Shown one piece after another: positions 12,781-27,269 of a stretch of DNA of 64,000 nt. The position numbers and the translations under genes were made by a program. Each line of letters begins with the position of its first letter. Positions within the stretch are counted from its first letter, which is position 1. Source of the DNA: Crotophaga sulcirostris (Eukaryota; Chordata; Aves; Cuculiformes; Crotophagidae); the NCBI GenBank assembly GCA_013397455.1, contig VYZB01000120.1, positions 1,921,440 through 1,985,439 of the forward strand. Direction: 5' to 3'. The notes under the pieces are model-generated. The model saw only the letters and a program-made list of their open reading frames with translations, ran no database searches and was not told where the DNA came from.

Positions 12781-15700
12781 AAGTGAGAATGCAGAAGAAA
12801 GATACTTCTGTGGACACAGGACACATGGAAATGTAAGGCACTTCAGAATATGCTGACCACGGGCAGGGAAAACACAGGCATGAAAAGTAAGAGCAAGCCC
12901 TGAGGAAGAACTTCTCAGCACTTACAAGTGTTTTGGCACAAAGCTAGGAAGGCACAGCGAAATTAGATACGCAGTCATTTTGTAAGAAAGACTTAGTCTC
13001 CACCTAATAGGGCTGTGAATGGGTAGGAATCCATGAGGAATCCGTAATACGTGAACCACAGGTCTCACCTATGAGTCATGAACCTGAGCCACCTACTCCT
13101 TTTGAATGGCATTTGTCTCTCTTGACATAACTGTGCAAAGTTTAAGGATTTAGGCTAAGCCACTACCTAAACTCCATTTCTAGTGAATGGACACTTCCAG
13201 AGGGTGATTCCACTGACTTCATAAGGATTGCCCTCTGGGAACGCCTGTCTATCTACACTTATTCAAGAAGTTTAAGTTGATTACCTTAGACATACCTTTT
13301 GGACTGCTAAAATTAGTGAGGTGAGTCCCACCTCCTAAGCATGGCTCAACTCAGCTGTTGAAATGAGTTGCTGTGTCTGTGCACCGTTTGAAGAGCACCT
13401 ATATCTGGATGGGTGATAAACTGCACATACTGCCCACAGTTTGGTGCCTGTCAGCATCATCTCCTCTCTGTGGGCAGAGCCTGTGGTTAACTCTTGGGAA
13501 GGATTTCTCTTCTCTTAGGTGACGCCTGCTCCAGCTGTGGTCGGATGAGCCTGGCCATTGACTAATAAGGTACAGACACAACCTAAACATCTGCTTTCAA
13601 CATAACAAGTGGATTGCCTTTTATGCATGTGGAAAGATGTAGCCTTAAATTACAGTGGAATCAAGGTATCGTACAGCAGAGAGCTGGAACACAGCAGAAA
13701 GGTCACATCAGGAAAGCAGAAGGAATACATCTTTGTTCGTTGTCTGTCCATGATGTGCTAGTATTTATGTAATTCATTGTCTGTGTGTGCCCTGGCTGCC
13801 AAAGTATGCAGCTTTTGAAACATCTTTCTTTACACAGACAGACAGCAGGTGGGACCAACAGGCCACCCAGTCATCCGCACAGCAGGAATCCCTCCAATCT
13901 GCCTGTCAGGGATAAGAAGTGGGGATGCTACAATTCCTTCACATCTGCTCCTTAGGGAAAAGGATGTGTCTGACCAGTACCTTGGGATGTACAACATTCA
14001 CATTTACAGTGTTATTTATGATAGGGGTGAAATTTTACCTGTGTTGCAAGTCATACGGAATGTGTTTGCCTCGACATGTCCTCTTGCTGCCCTCAGCTGA
14101 ATTACAGCCATCTCTGCAGGTATCTCTTCAGTTTTAGATTTTAGATTTAGATTTTTTTGTTGAGTCATTCACTACCTCTGGGGGGAAGACATGGCAAGCT
14201 GCTGCCACTCTGGTCACTGCTACTGGGTCCTTCTGGTGCTCCGTGGGAGGCGAGGTATGGGGGCAAGAGAGGGCTTTACCACTCAGTGCTTGCAGAATTA
14301 GGATCTGATTAACATATACTGGTAAGGTGGCCACTGGGACTAGCTCTGGACCTGTTCTTACCACCTGTTAAAAGACCACTACATTTTTTTGGTGTGGAAT
14401 GGGAGGAATTGATGGGAGTTTTTGAGACAAATGTAATCCATGCAAAGTGATCTGTATGTCAATGTCTGGGTTTTTTCTGTTCTGCGCTTTTAGTGAGGTA
14501 GAAGAGAAGCTTCAATGTGAATGGTTTTGTCCCCAAAAATAATGCTTTTCCCATGTAAGATCTACTGCAAACATTGCTGTGTGAGTAGGTTGGAGCATTT
14601 GTTGGTCAAACCATCATGATGTTCTTCAGCTAAGTAATCTGATGGGCTTTTAACTGTATCTGTTTGTACTTCACAGCATCTCTGTGGAGGAGGGAATGGC
14701 ATTTCACCTGCTTCATTTCCTACCTGAAGTCCTTTGCTACATTTGCACTCTTCTGTCATTACTTTTGGTTTTCTTGTGTATTTCTTTTCCCCCCTTTCAC
14801 AATGCTAAGCCAAGTATTTGGATTACTCCTTCCCACTGAACACACTTGTTCAACTTTACCCCACTTAGTTACTCTTTATTTTTTCTCTTTCAGATGTCTT
14901 GGCTATCTCTGTGTTGTGTTGAAGAGTTTCAGATGTTATAGGGCAGATTATATGTCCCCTATGATGGTGAACCTTGTATTTCAAGGAACATTGTTTTCTG
15001 TTCTTGAGGGTTCATGTGGAGACACCTGTGTATGTGGGAAATGTTCTGCTACTTTCCCCCTGCCATTCTCAAAAGCTGAGCTCACATGGTGTTGATTTGT
15101 TACACTTGCTCATTTTTCCCTATGTATTTGACTGATCCTCTTGATGGTATTTTGTAAACACTACTTTTATTATTTGGAATTGATGAATGAGTCTGCTTGA
15201 CCTCCACAGCATCCATTCTCCAGGTATTATCACATTTCAGACTTTCAGTAGAATTAAAAGTAAATCATAATAAGTGACCAGGTTGGTGGTCCTTCTGAAC
15301 ACATGAAAGCATTTATTTTCCTCACGCTACAGCATTTTGTTTCTCACATCTGAGCCTTGCAATATTTGAAACAAATCTGTATCTTTTCTCAATAGTTTCT
15401 GTATTTATCTTTCTTTTTCTTATGAGTAGATCTTTCAGTTGCCCCCAGATGCTATATTTTCCCTTGCTAAAACCTTTCCTGACTTTATCTAGGAGTTGAA
15501 ATCACTAGACAATACATAACAGGCTGGACTTGAAGATCTACAAGAATCCCATGTTTGAACATCCCAGCACTCGTGCTTAGAGCTTCTCCCACCTTCTGCT
15601 CAGCCCTTGTAACAGGTGGTCTCTGTAGTTACCGAGGCAAACAAGGCAAAGCTGCAGAGCAAAACAAGTCTGAAATGCCTGGAATTGTATATATATAATA

Positions 15701-18009
15701 TATATTATATTCATATATCTTTGAATATCTTTGAGACCAGTTTCCCCCCAAGTCAGCCATACTCTGAACAGTGCTTTCTAATGAACCTAATTACTAATCT
15801 ATTTATCTCCTTATTTACTGGATAGAGCTACTGCTGTAGGCTGCTTTGGGTCTACAAAAGATAAAATTATTGAAGTTTTATACAACTTCTTTCTATGAAC
15901 AACTTCTTGGTAGAAGAGTTATCTTACATCCTTTTCCATTTTAACATCTCTTTGTGCTCCCATCACCTGCTGAAGAACGTAATGTTTTCTGTCAATATTA
16001 CTTAACTGTGTTCAGGATATCTCATTTTACTGTATATTGTTCTCTGTTTTCACAGAGGTTTCTCACAGAGGTTTTGACTCTGCAGGCATTCTGGACACTG
16101 TTCTTGCCAAACTGGTTATGTCTAATGTTTTGTAGCCGTTCCAAAACACCTTTGACAATATCTCCTTTTCATCTATTTTAACAATTTCTCATTTATTAAG
16201 TTTGAATGTTTTGTTGCTTGCAAGGCTTTTATATTTTTGAGCTGACCTCAGAAAGTACTCGACATGTGGCAGTGTATTCGTTAACAACAGGAATTAAGTG
16301 CAGAAGACTGCAGGGTGGGACATAAAGCGAAGATAAGCAGTCTTAAGAAGCACTGAAATTGGATTCAGGATCAGCTTGAAGAAAAAAAGGAGATGCGCCT
16401 CCTAAAATGATATAGTAGTTCAGGATTCAGATCTAGTTCAAAGTATCTAAATCACCAAGGTGACTTAATTTTTGATTTGTTCTGTCTGCTTTGAAGAGGG
16501 TGAAGATCTACAGAGGATTTCCTTTGCAATGCCTTTGTGGCTGCTACCTTCAGCTGGTCCCCAATGGCAATAGTTTGCTATCAACTGTGGGACTAGTGGT
16601 GTGAGCTGGCCATTGTGAACACTGTGTTTATGCACAGCTTTGGTACTTTCCTTAGGGCATAAGAACTATGGACTGCCTCTGAACAGTTAAAGGCACTCCT
16701 GGTGGTGAGACGGTGCTCTCGGGCCAGATTTGCAGGGTGGCTTATACCTGCTAGCTATTGCAAAAGCAAATTGCCCAGGATATCATTGTATATTGGTTGG
16801 TTTGTATCTCTTCCAGGTCCTAAGTGATAGCTCTAAGACTTAAATATGAATTTTAAGGAAGGTTTTTTTAGTGTTTTTATACAATTAAACTGAATCTAAG
16901 GTTTTCACGTCCCAGTATAACATGTTGGCATATGTGGGAGAAGATGTTGCCTTTTGGTAAAGTCAATCTGTGGAGGCTTTGGTCCTTGGAATTACATCCT
17001 AGTTTATATTTTGGTCAAATAAATCAGTTGTCTCCAAAAGTGAACCTGGAAGTGAACTGAATCACATAGTGTGGACAATGACAGTGAAGATGATGAAGGG
17101 CCTGGTGGATACCCAGTGGCAGTGTGGGCAACTCTGCACCTGGACACTTCGATCTCTAAGAACACGATTCCAAACAGCCAGGAGCTACCTAGAGTCACTA
17201 CATTCCATCTGGAGGGGGCTGAACACTAATAAGGAGCCCTACGGCTACTCCCTTATATTGGGGCAGGGTGCAGTTCAGTCAGCTTTTGCTGGGAAATTTA
17301 CCCCAGATTTATCATGCAAATTCTTATAGTGCAGAGATAGAAAGCAGCAATCCCAAATGGCAAATTGTTGTCTGGTTAGGGTAGTTACATTAGACAAAAC
17401 AACTAAGGAGCAATGCAGGTACATAACCACCTGTGTCTAATGTCATTTTAATTGCCTTAATGTACCCTCCGGTGCCCTGACTGTGATGTGGATCTTCTCT
17501 ATCATATTTGCCTGGCCTGTGGAACATCTCATATTTTAAGGGCTTTTAAGATGGCCTGTGCTTAAACATAGTTGTTCCCTTCTCTCTAAATTAGATGAGC
17601 CCTCCCCTCAGGCCTCAATTCATCTGTTTTAATTAAGGAACATAACTGCCCTGTGCTCCCCTTGCAGAAAGGACTGGAGAGAGGAACTCAATTTACTAAA
17701 ATCTGATCTGCCTCCGGAGATGTCTATACAGTGCTGAAGCTGAGCATAAATCCTGGTTGACAATGTTTGTTACTCAGATTACAGGCATGCTTGGAGATTA
17801 TCCTGTTTCTCACGGTCTGTCCAAAAAAGCAACAGGTAAACTTTAAATGCTTCCTTTTTTTTTATTTTTTTCCTAACCAAGCAGATAAACTGACCAACTG
17901 CTTAGTGCACCATTCCAGCTTGGGCTTCTCTTTGTCCACTGAGAGCAGTGGGAGTCAAGCACCTCAGTTAAAGGTCTCTGTTTCATGGCACATCTGAGAC
18001 TCAGAAGTG
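12781..18009. other. noncoding stretch, presumed intron
   Basis: About 5.2 kb with no recognised exon. It contains a small TA-rich simple tract (15686-15718) and several pyrimidine-rich intervals (14700-14900, 15300-15480). Open frames such as 14664-15095 (plus) are hydrophobic because they are T-rich and are not taken as genes. Confidence 0.5.
15686..15718. repeat. TA-rich simple sequence
   Basis: About 33 bases of alternating T and A with short interruptions. Low-complexity DNA, likely length-variable. Confidence 0.75.
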
Positions 18010-18583
18010 TAATCAGCAGGTTGAGGGAGGTGATTCTGCCCCTTTACTCTGCTCTCGTGAGACCTCACCTGGAGTATTGTGTTCAGTTCTGGAGTCCTTA
18101 GCACAGGAAGGACATGGATCTGTTGGAGTGAGTCTAGAGGGGGGCCATGAAGATGATCAGAGCACCTCCCGTATGAGGACAGGCTGAGGGAGTTGGGGCT
18201 GTTCAGCCTGGCAAAGAGAAGGCTCCAGGGAGACCTTAGAGCAACCCTCTAGTGCTCAAAGGGGGCCTTCAGGAAAGCTGAGGAAGAGCCTTTTTTATCA
18301 GGGAGTGCAGGAATAGGAGGAGGTGTAACAGTTTTAAGATAAAAGAGGGGAGATTTAGATTATATATTAGGTGGAAATGTTTTATTGTGAGAGGTGAGGC
18401 ACTGGAACAGGTTTCTCAGAGAAGTCACAGATGCCCCATCCATGGAGGTGTTCAAGGCCAGACTGGGTGAGGCTTTGAGCAACATGATCCAATGGAAGGT
18501 GTCCCTGCCCAACACAGGGTGATTGGGAGTAGATGATCTTTAATGTCCCTTCCAACCCAAACCATTCTGTTATTCTATGATTC
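18010..18583 (+). mobile_element. CR1 LINE 3' fragment (C-terminal ORF2 plus 3' UTR)
   Basis: Forward-oriented CR1 of about 575 bases. It covers the C-terminal end of ORF2 (segments such as agacctcacctggagtattg and tgttcagcctggcaaagag) and the whole 3' UTR (cccttccaacccaaaccatt), ending in ttctatgattc at 18583. Small internal deletions, for example next to 18160, disrupt the frame, so there is no intact ORF. This is the best-preserved 3' end in the window, and its sequence resembles common avian CR1 subfamilies. Confidence 0.95.
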
Positions 18584-21500
18584 GCCTTTTGAGATAAGAC
18601 ACAGTCTGCCCAAACTCTACTACACCAGAAAGTTTCTTACCTGGGACCCCATGAAACTGCAGCAGTTCTGCAGTTTTGCCTGAGAGGTCTAGCAACCCAG
18701 TGTATTTGGAGAGAAGAACTTACTCCTCTGGGCACAGGGCTGAGAACAAGGATGGCCTGATACTGGTTTCTGCCTCAGGCAAGCCAGTTCAATTTTGTGG
18801 TTAACTTTTCTGTACAATAAGGTACTACTTCAAGGGCATGTATGCTTGAGACTCAGTTTTAGATAAAATTTTATCATGAAAACCTCTACTTGCTGATAAA
18901 ATCTCTGCCTTTACTTAAACGTTATTTCTTCTAAGCTAACTTACAACAAGGAGTAACCCTTAAAATATTTATTCCTCTTTTCTCTTTCATAGAGCTCAAA
19001 CACCTCTCCAGATAAGGAATACTTTTGAGAATTGATTTTGCGTTAAGACTTGATTGACATTCAGGGCAATACCATGATTCACTGAATGGCCTTTAGAGGG
19101 AAGCAGACTCAAAGAATCCATGGAGAGAGCAAGAGACAAGCATTTTTCAAGAATAGGCTGCCAGATCAGCAAATAAAACCCAAAGCTGAGACATTTGGCT
19201 TGTTCTCTACGTCCCTGTGTAGGGCTGGGTGAGATTTGAACATGCCTCACATTATTCCAGACTGAAAACTCTCCTAGAACAAAGGAAGTTAGGGCTATAT
19301 TATCTTAATGTGCTTGTGTCAGGAGACCTTGCTGCTTTGTTATCTTGGGAGTCTTCCTTTAGCTTTCAAAAGCTTCCTTTAGAGGAGGCTTTGGGGATGA
19401 TAGAGAACCACAAGAGCATCCAGGGCACTATGCGAGTGGTATCCATCAATTCTGGAAGGACATACCTTCCTGTCCCACACTATAAGGCATGATTTGCAGT
19501 AAGTCTGTGACCTGAAGTTTCGTGGCTTCTGTCTGCTCTGCGGTGAGGAATCAGGCAAAAAATGTCTGAAAAATACCTAGATTCAGACTTAGAGCCAAAA
19601 TCTTAAAGGGTGATTTTTAAATACTACATATTTGAAGGCTTGTCATATGCATGACTTTGTAATTCTGCCTGTTTACAGCATTCCTTTTACACTAAAAAGT
19701 GTTTTAAAGACAGAAGACTGCTTAAAAGATCTTTAAAGATCAGAAGTGGCAGCAAAATCGCTATGCATAAATTTCTCTGCCCTTGCTATGTCCTCTCAGT
19801 GGCACATTGATGGGGCAGGAATTCCCTACTGAGAGTCCAACCAGGGCAATGTGCCTGTGTGCCACACTTCTGGCAGACCAGAGATGTTGTTTTATGAGGA
19901 GAAGGCAGGTATCCTATATACAGCCTGGAAAGAGATAATGAATTTGAAGCAGTCTTAGAGAAATTCATGCAATTTTCATACATGCATACTTCTCCATAAA
20001 GAAGGTCCAAGCAATGAGCTCTGGCGTCGAACCTCAACTGCCAGTTGTACAACTTTATGGCTCAATTTGGGCCATGCTAACTAGTTTTGCTCAAGACAAA
20101 TCTGCTCTGGAGTGTGCCCTGACTAATCCTGTCCAGTCTGTTTGATTTTGTACCATAAACGGCGCCTTCATAGGCTTATGGAGGATCTGTAAATGGCAGA
20201 AGAGTAGAAAAGGACAAACAGGGTCAAACTTAAAAAAAAACACAGCAGAAATATCAGGGATTTAGAAACTCATACATCTAACATCAATTGTTGAATTTTT
20301 TTCTTGGAACAGGTAGTAAAGTGAAGTATTTGTAAGTACTTGTAAAACAATGAACAGATCTGTAACAGCCAGTACAGATTAGCCATGCCAAATAAAACTA
20401 AATTCTTTCCTGATAAAGTAGAAGGCCTTTGGGGTAAGAAGGTGTCATGAAATGTTGTGTACCTCGAGTTTTTTCACTCAATAAAAACAATATGATGTTT
20501 CCTGGAATCACCATAAAGCAGAGCCCCCAAACCCCAGCAGGGGCTTTCTGTCCACGATGCCCTCAGAAGGGGTCTGCAGGGATCTGTGCTGAGCCTGCTG
20601 CTTCTCAGTTGATCATTAGCATAGCTAGCAAATTGGAACTCTGTTATTGTGGGCAGAAATACAGTGTGAGCTATTGAAACTGTGTGCATGTAAATTAGAG
20701 TATTCCCAGTGCTGTCACATTATTTGCAAGATTACTTTTAGGCTTGCCCCTAGCTCCCTGCAGCCCCTGCCCTCTCTGAGTGTGAGCGATGCCCTCGCCG
20801 ACATGGACCACACTGCTCCTAGCTAAGGCTCCTCTAGAGTCCTCAGGCTTATGAAAGGAGGTGCTAGCCCTCTTTTAAATGAGAAGTCGTGCCCCGTCCT
20901 TACCCAGGTTAATTACATCAGCTTTAGTGTATAGTTTTTCACTGACATTGCTGAGGGAAGCTACAAGCAGATTAACAAGCGCTGGCTATAAACTTTAATC
21001 ACTTATGTTAAAAGCCAAGGGTTATGCAAGACAGCATTGAAAATGAGATGTGTACACAACATTTGGTAATATTTTACATGCTATGGAAACCTTAACAGGT
21101 TTGTATACTCTTACATGTCCTAGTCATAATTGGACTGAACATCCTAACAGATTGATTTGGTGGTTTTACTGGTGAATTTTGAATCTCTGGAAACAGGAGT
21201 TAAATTCACAGGAGAAAAAAAAAAAAGACAAACTCTAGTTCACACTGTTGTACATTTCAAGGACAAAAGGGATTATCCACTGTAAAACCTCACCTCCTTC
21301 CAAGCAAGGTCCAGTTGAAAATGCCACCATAAAAATCCAGAGGAACTGGAGAAAGAAGAAATACCTGTGCCTGGGTAATGTGACACTGTCCTCTCCTTTT
21401 TGTCGGTAGGTGAGAAAGATTGCTTTTTTAATGTAAGCACAGAAAAGTTGAATTTGAATAGTAAATCCTATCTGCAGCTATTGCTATCTTTCCATACATG

Positions 21501-24373
21501 GTGGCGAGGAAAGAAGATAGATTCTTTAAATAATAAAGAGAAAAACATTTAGGAGGACAATCAGCATTGTCCATTAAGCAGAATTAACTGACTCCTCTTT
21601 ATGAATAATTTATGAAATATCTGAGTGCTTTCCAACCATTTTAGCTTGAGTAATCAATGGAAGTGACCTAAAGTTATTGATTCTATATATATTTTAANAT
21701 TTTAATTATTTTTCTAACATATATTTAAGCTTCAGCTAAAAGACAAGGCAACCAGAAAACTGAATAGGGAATGTTAAGTGAGGCCATAACATAACTTAAC
21801 AAGAGGCTCCCAAAATCAAATTTTCAGATGTGTTTATCCCAGAGGATAAACCAAACATTTTTAATTCTGACACAAAAGCCAATTCTTGATGCAGTTACGT
21901 AAAATTCTTCCCCTACAAGTTGTTTCTTGGATCCTAGTCCGAGCTGTCAGTGGTCATATAAGGGCTTCAGCCATATACGTATTAATGGACAATGATAAAT
22001 GAATTATTAGCACAAAAGCAAGACACAAACTTACAGAAATCATCTCTTTCCTTTTAGGTATATATAACAGAAGCTTGGATAAGTGGCCAGCTCACTCTTG
22101 CTCAGGTGGTTAGGGCCAGACTGATGCCTATATAAAAACCTGCTTCCTGTACTTGCAGATTAATTTCTCCCAGCATGTGAAAAAGAAGAGCAAAATGTGA
22201 ATTACATAAACTGTACTGAAGGGGAAAATCCAAATTGATTTATGGGAGAAAGGTTTCAAAGTATGCAATAAAGAGTACATTATTGATGAGGACTATCTTT
22301 TTCTCTTCCTATTAACAGACAAACTCCTCAATTATTTTGGAGGGGCAGCACGGGGAATCTCCACCACTGAGACTTTTTGCCTCTATGGTGGTTACTGAGA
22401 ATCTGTATGGCCAAGACATCAGTCTTTATCCAGTTATATAAAAGTTCCCCACACAGATTTGTTGTTCGAATAAAGTAAAAGTTAGAGACATCTTTCACCC
22501 AGGAAATCTCTGTTGTGTTAGGTTCTCTCCTCAAGAAATTTTGATTATTTTAATCCAACCCTCCTCTTTAAAATCATTGTCTATGTAAAATAGACTACAG
22601 TTAAACAGTCAAACCCTTTATGTGTTAAAATTATTTCTTCCTTGGTAAACTGATAAATCATTTTAAAATGTGAATTGTCCAAGATGGCGAGTGGAGGTAC
22701 TATTGGAAACTTTCTTGTACTGATATCAGAAAAGTGTTTTGATGCTATCGCCAACTCAGAAATCATAAAACAATTTGAGAAAGTGGCTACTGGGTTTCAG
22801 AGGTGCGTTTTTCTCTGTCATAATTGGTCCATTTTTCACAAGCTTGTTCCCTATCTCCAGTGTCAATCAACCACCCAAACCCACCGTCTCATCATACAGA
22901 ATACACGTTGCCTTAAGATGCACAAGTGCAACTCAAGACCTGGAGAGGACTGGATCCAGTTTCCCATCTCTAATGCTCTGCCATTTGTGGGCTGGCCACC
23001 TGCAGGGCCCAGCAGAGGAAAGTGCACTCTGCAGTCCCATGGGCACTGCAAAAAGCCATCATGGACGTGGTTTCCTATCTGGCAGTCATGCTGCAGCAAA
23101 TGGTTCTGGCTCCTGTTTCATTTCTGGGTGCAGTCTGACTGGACATTTTGATCCTTTTCTTCAAGACACCGAAGAACTATAAACTACAAAGCATTTCAAA
23201 AGGAGATCCAGGGTGCTATACCTTCCCAATATTGACAGAAAAGATTCCAAGCTGAGAAACACAGCAGTGGCTGGTGTAGTTGCTCCCAGCACCCTGGAAG
23301 AACAGCCTGACAAAGAGCCTACAACCCCACCAATCTAAAAGGATGTTTTCCTTTTGGTTTTTGTGAAGCGGTGTGATCAAAGCTTGATCTTCTTCCACCT
23401 CCTTCTTCCTCCTCCTTTATGATGTAAACCTACCCACTTCTTTTGAAGTTTGCTCCCTAGATTATAAATGCTTTGGGACAGGGCTGTCCTTTGTCTTCTG
23501 TTTGCACAGTCACAATTGCAAGATGTACTCCTAGAAGCCAATAATAATAATAAATAATAAACATTTGTTCTGTTTTCAGTGGTTCTTGACAAGTGCAAAC
23601 AGAGCACAATGCCTGTGTTTGGTTCCTTTGTGCAGCACTGCATGAAAGAGATGTAATCCCCAAAATATGTGAATATAACTGACCATCAGCAGAGCAGGGA
23701 AAATATCTCATGAAGCAGAATCAGATTTGCAACTGCCCTAAGCACCCTATGGAGCAATATTTTCCTTCTAGTCTCTGTCAGTTCTAAAATCTGTGTAGTT
23801 TACAGTAATAATGAAACTGGCACAGTCTTTCGAATGCAAATACAGTATTGACTTCAGCTTGTTACTGAGAAAGAACGCATCCTTTACGCACAAGGCCAGT
23901 TTATCTGCTTACTTATCTGAAATTAGGTACCCAAAGTGTCATATTTCGGGCTGAGATAGCAGCTGTTGGGAAACAAACACTATCTAGATAAGAAAAGCTC
24001 TCTCACAACACTTCTAACTTCCTAAATCCATTTAAAAACAGAGCTACTTCGCTCCCACAAGTTGTTGCCTGGTCACACTGCTACAACCAGTGGTCTCTTT
24101 CGCATGATCTGCTTCTCCCCTCCCGGGACTTGCCCCCTTTGCCAGACTGACAGGCATCCCAAGGAGTGGGGTAAGGACTCTGGTAAAAGAAATAGCTTTT
24201 AAAAAGTATTTTGGATCAATATATGAGTTAAACATAAGGATAATTGGAATAATTATGAAGGTATCATTGTTACTTTTTTTGTATTTTAGGACAAGAAAAA
24301 AGAGTTCAGATTGTGTACTTTAGGTCGAGTAAGGTAGATTACTGAAGGAAACATGTTTGCCTTATCCCAACTT
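18584..24373. other. noncoding stretch, presumed intron
   Basis: About 5.8 kb without a recognised exon or repeat family. It contains the window's only ambiguous base (21698). A small ATG-initiated frame at 22684-22802 sits in a strong start context and runs into a donor-like CAGAG/GTGCGT, but matches no protein I know. The 22775-23182 interval is stop-poor in several frames because of its base composition. Confidence 0.5.
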
Positions 24374-24618
24374 AGAATCATAGAATCACAGAATGGTTTA
24401 TGTTGGAAGGGATCTTAAAGATCATCCAGTTCCAACCCCCCTGCCATGGGCAGGGACACCTCCCACTAGATCAGCTTTCTCAAAGCCTCACCCAGCCTGG
24501 CCTTGAACACCTCCAGGGATGGGGCATCCATGACTTTTCTGGGCAACCTGTGCCAGTGTCTCACCACTCTCACAGGAAAAAATTGCTTCCTAATATCTAA
24601 ATATCTAATATCTAATTT
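24374..24618 (-). mobile_element. CR1 LINE 3' end, inverted
   Basis: Reverse-oriented CR1 3' piece. Its 3' terminus is at 24374 (agaatcatagaatcacag on the plus strand). The minus strand carries the terminal part of the reverse transcriptase ORF, readable as RVVRHWHRLPRKVMDAPSLE, just before the 3' UTR. The similarity fades near 24618 in an AT-rich repeat of tatctaa units. The copy is 5' truncated and inactive. Confidence 0.93.
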
Positions 24619-27269
24619 GTTGCCATTTGCTACACGTCTCCCAGATTTTGTTGTTGCTGCTCTTGTAGAATGTGATTTCTGTAAACTTATCTTGACAATT
24701 TCTTTTAAAAATATTTGACAATGCATTTTTAATAGGACTAAGTTGTGTTTGCTTGATTGAGTCTGAGTCTCCATCAAATCTGTGGAGTTTCCCTGGCGCC
24801 AAAACTGCAGTAATTTAGGAATGACTCAGGCTTTGAATTTCTTGGATTTTGCCAGTAGGAATTTGGAGCCTGCTATTCAAAAATTACTTTTAATCGCATC
24901 CGGAGATCCCCATTTACTTTCAAAGATCCGATCTTCATCGTCACATACTCTGGAACAGCACACTTGGATTCATGTTTAGAAGCTTAATTATGCATCAATT
25001 ACATGGGGGAATTTTAAATAAGATTTGCTGAGCCTTTTGTTTCACAGATTTAACTAAAACATTCTGTTTATTTTGGTATCAGTCTCATAACTGGCATGAC
25101 TGATTTATCTGATGACTACTTTATTTTACTCCAGCCAGAGATACACTGCCAAAATTTCAACAAAGGGCTCTTTTGGAAAGGGTTTATACTGTCTTAGTGC
25201 ATTCTAACTATTAAACACTTTATGAAAATGTTCATTGACTCCCAAAAGCTGCCTAGGAATGATACAACCTTAAGCAACTGAGTTTAACCAGCCCTTCTTC
25301 TTGATTTGCCTTTTTGTCCACTGTAACTACTTGTCCACCAGCCTGATATTAGTGAAGCTTCTTTCGAGAAGGGCAGCATTACTTCTGCACAAGGAAAATG
25401 AGGGATGGCTTGACTCTCTGTGCACACGTGTGTGCACAGGGCGTGCTTTATGTAAAAACTCACTCAAAAGAATAAATGGCAGGCTCAGTTTTTGAAATAG
25501 CTGGTGTTATCTCTTGCATGAGTGATATCCTGGCTGTCAGCAAATGCCTATCCGAAAGTGGTTTTCTATGCTCATGCCCGTGACTGCACTATGGTTAAAG
25601 AATGTGGATTTCCTTGAGGCATCCGGGTTATGTGGAAAGAGAGGGCAACAGGGTTTTGAACATCCAGGTTAGTTTGAGTTCTGGGCAGTTAAAGGTCTAT
25701 TCAATGAAGATCTGATTATGTCAAATGGAGAGAGGCTCCTCAATCCAAGGTGACATTTTGAGGGCTGCAGTGCTCTACCCCTGAAGGTAGGACAATGTTG
25801 GGGACAATGTTGCTCCCCTCAGACACAGATTGGGAGAAAGGAAGCATGTAAAGTATGGGAAAATTGCCTGCAGGACGAAAGAAGTAAATTGCTTTCGACG
25901 TACACTCTAATTTAGATTGAAAGTTGTGGGTATAAATTACATCCAACTGATGTGAATCATGGTAGGATTCACCTGCAGGTATCTGCTGAGTCGGGGTGGG
26001 ATTCAGTTGAATCCTGCCCAGTATGTCCATACCTTCACTAATCATCCATCTGCTTTACTATCAATTGCCATGTCCAGACTGCTCCTCTGTCTTGGTGTCT
26101 CCCAGGGTTAGGATGGATCCTGTCCTAAAATGGGACAGGAATCCCTGTCCCTATTGACTATAAGGGGATCATAGAGTGACTAGCTCACTCACAGTATTTT
26201 ACACCATAGATATCTGAAGTGGTCTTTGGTAAATCTATATGTAAGATTCTGCACAACAATTTTAGCACCTCATCTGTGCTCAGTTTCAGGTGTCTGGTGA
26301 AGCAGGACAACATCTCCTCAGTAGCAAGAAAGAACCATGGGACTCACCTTTCAAGACTACTAATATGAGAGACTCTATTCTGTACACAAAATTACAATCT
26401 CATGGTAAATCTAAACTGTTACAGAGGATATCAAGCTTATTCAAAGCATTGCCTCTCCCGGCCAGCATCGCTTGACTCTTCCCTGAGCTGGCCATTAAAT
26501 GAAAGTTTTGTGTCTAAATGCTGTTTATATTTGATACAAAGAAGATAACATGCACCTTGAGCACTTAAAGCATTTTGGCATGTATTGTCTCCCGACCTCT
26601 TCTGTTTGAGGCTGTTGCAGATATGTTAGCAGAATATAATTTGGCAGTGAAAGTAGCACAGAGAAGTGAAATAGAATGAATATGAGTGTGCTGCCTTTGC
26701 TCAGGGCTGTAAATCACTCCACGATATCTAGGCCAAATCACGGGCACCAAATGTGTTACACAGAGCTACGTACTCTGCAAGCACAGAGTGAAACACCCTC
26801 TCCAAAGACAGACAAAAAAGTAGGAAATGTACATTAAAAAGTGCAAGAAGATTTAATACCGACCTACCTTTGCAGATCAAAAGTCCACTAAAAGGCCTTT
26901 GTAGACCAAAGGCTACTAACAAGTGGACCTTAGATACTTTATAAATTATATTTTCTGAATTATAACTTTCCACTTAAGTGGGCTGCAAGGGGGAGTCTGA
27001 GAGAGCAGAGGTGAGACCTTCAAGGGACACATTTAACTTCTAGCATCTAAAAATGACCCCGCGATATAAGGCTGCGATGATTCAGGTAAACACAGAGTAA
27101 AACAACCACAAAGTAACAAAATCAAGTTAAAGGTTAGAGGTAGGGGACAGTTGCTTCCAGGGTGATGCTACAAATGCTAATAGTCTATGTGGTAATCCAG
27201 GGTCACCACTTCCTGTGGTGTTGCCACTGGACATGGGGAACTGATCATGCTTTTAATGTTTGCAGCCAC
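24619..27269. other. noncoding stretch, presumed intron
   Basis: No exon or repeat family recognised. A notable near-perfect palindrome lies at 25418-25439. A short direct repeat (gacaatgttg) occurs twice near 25790-25812. Confidence 0.5.
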
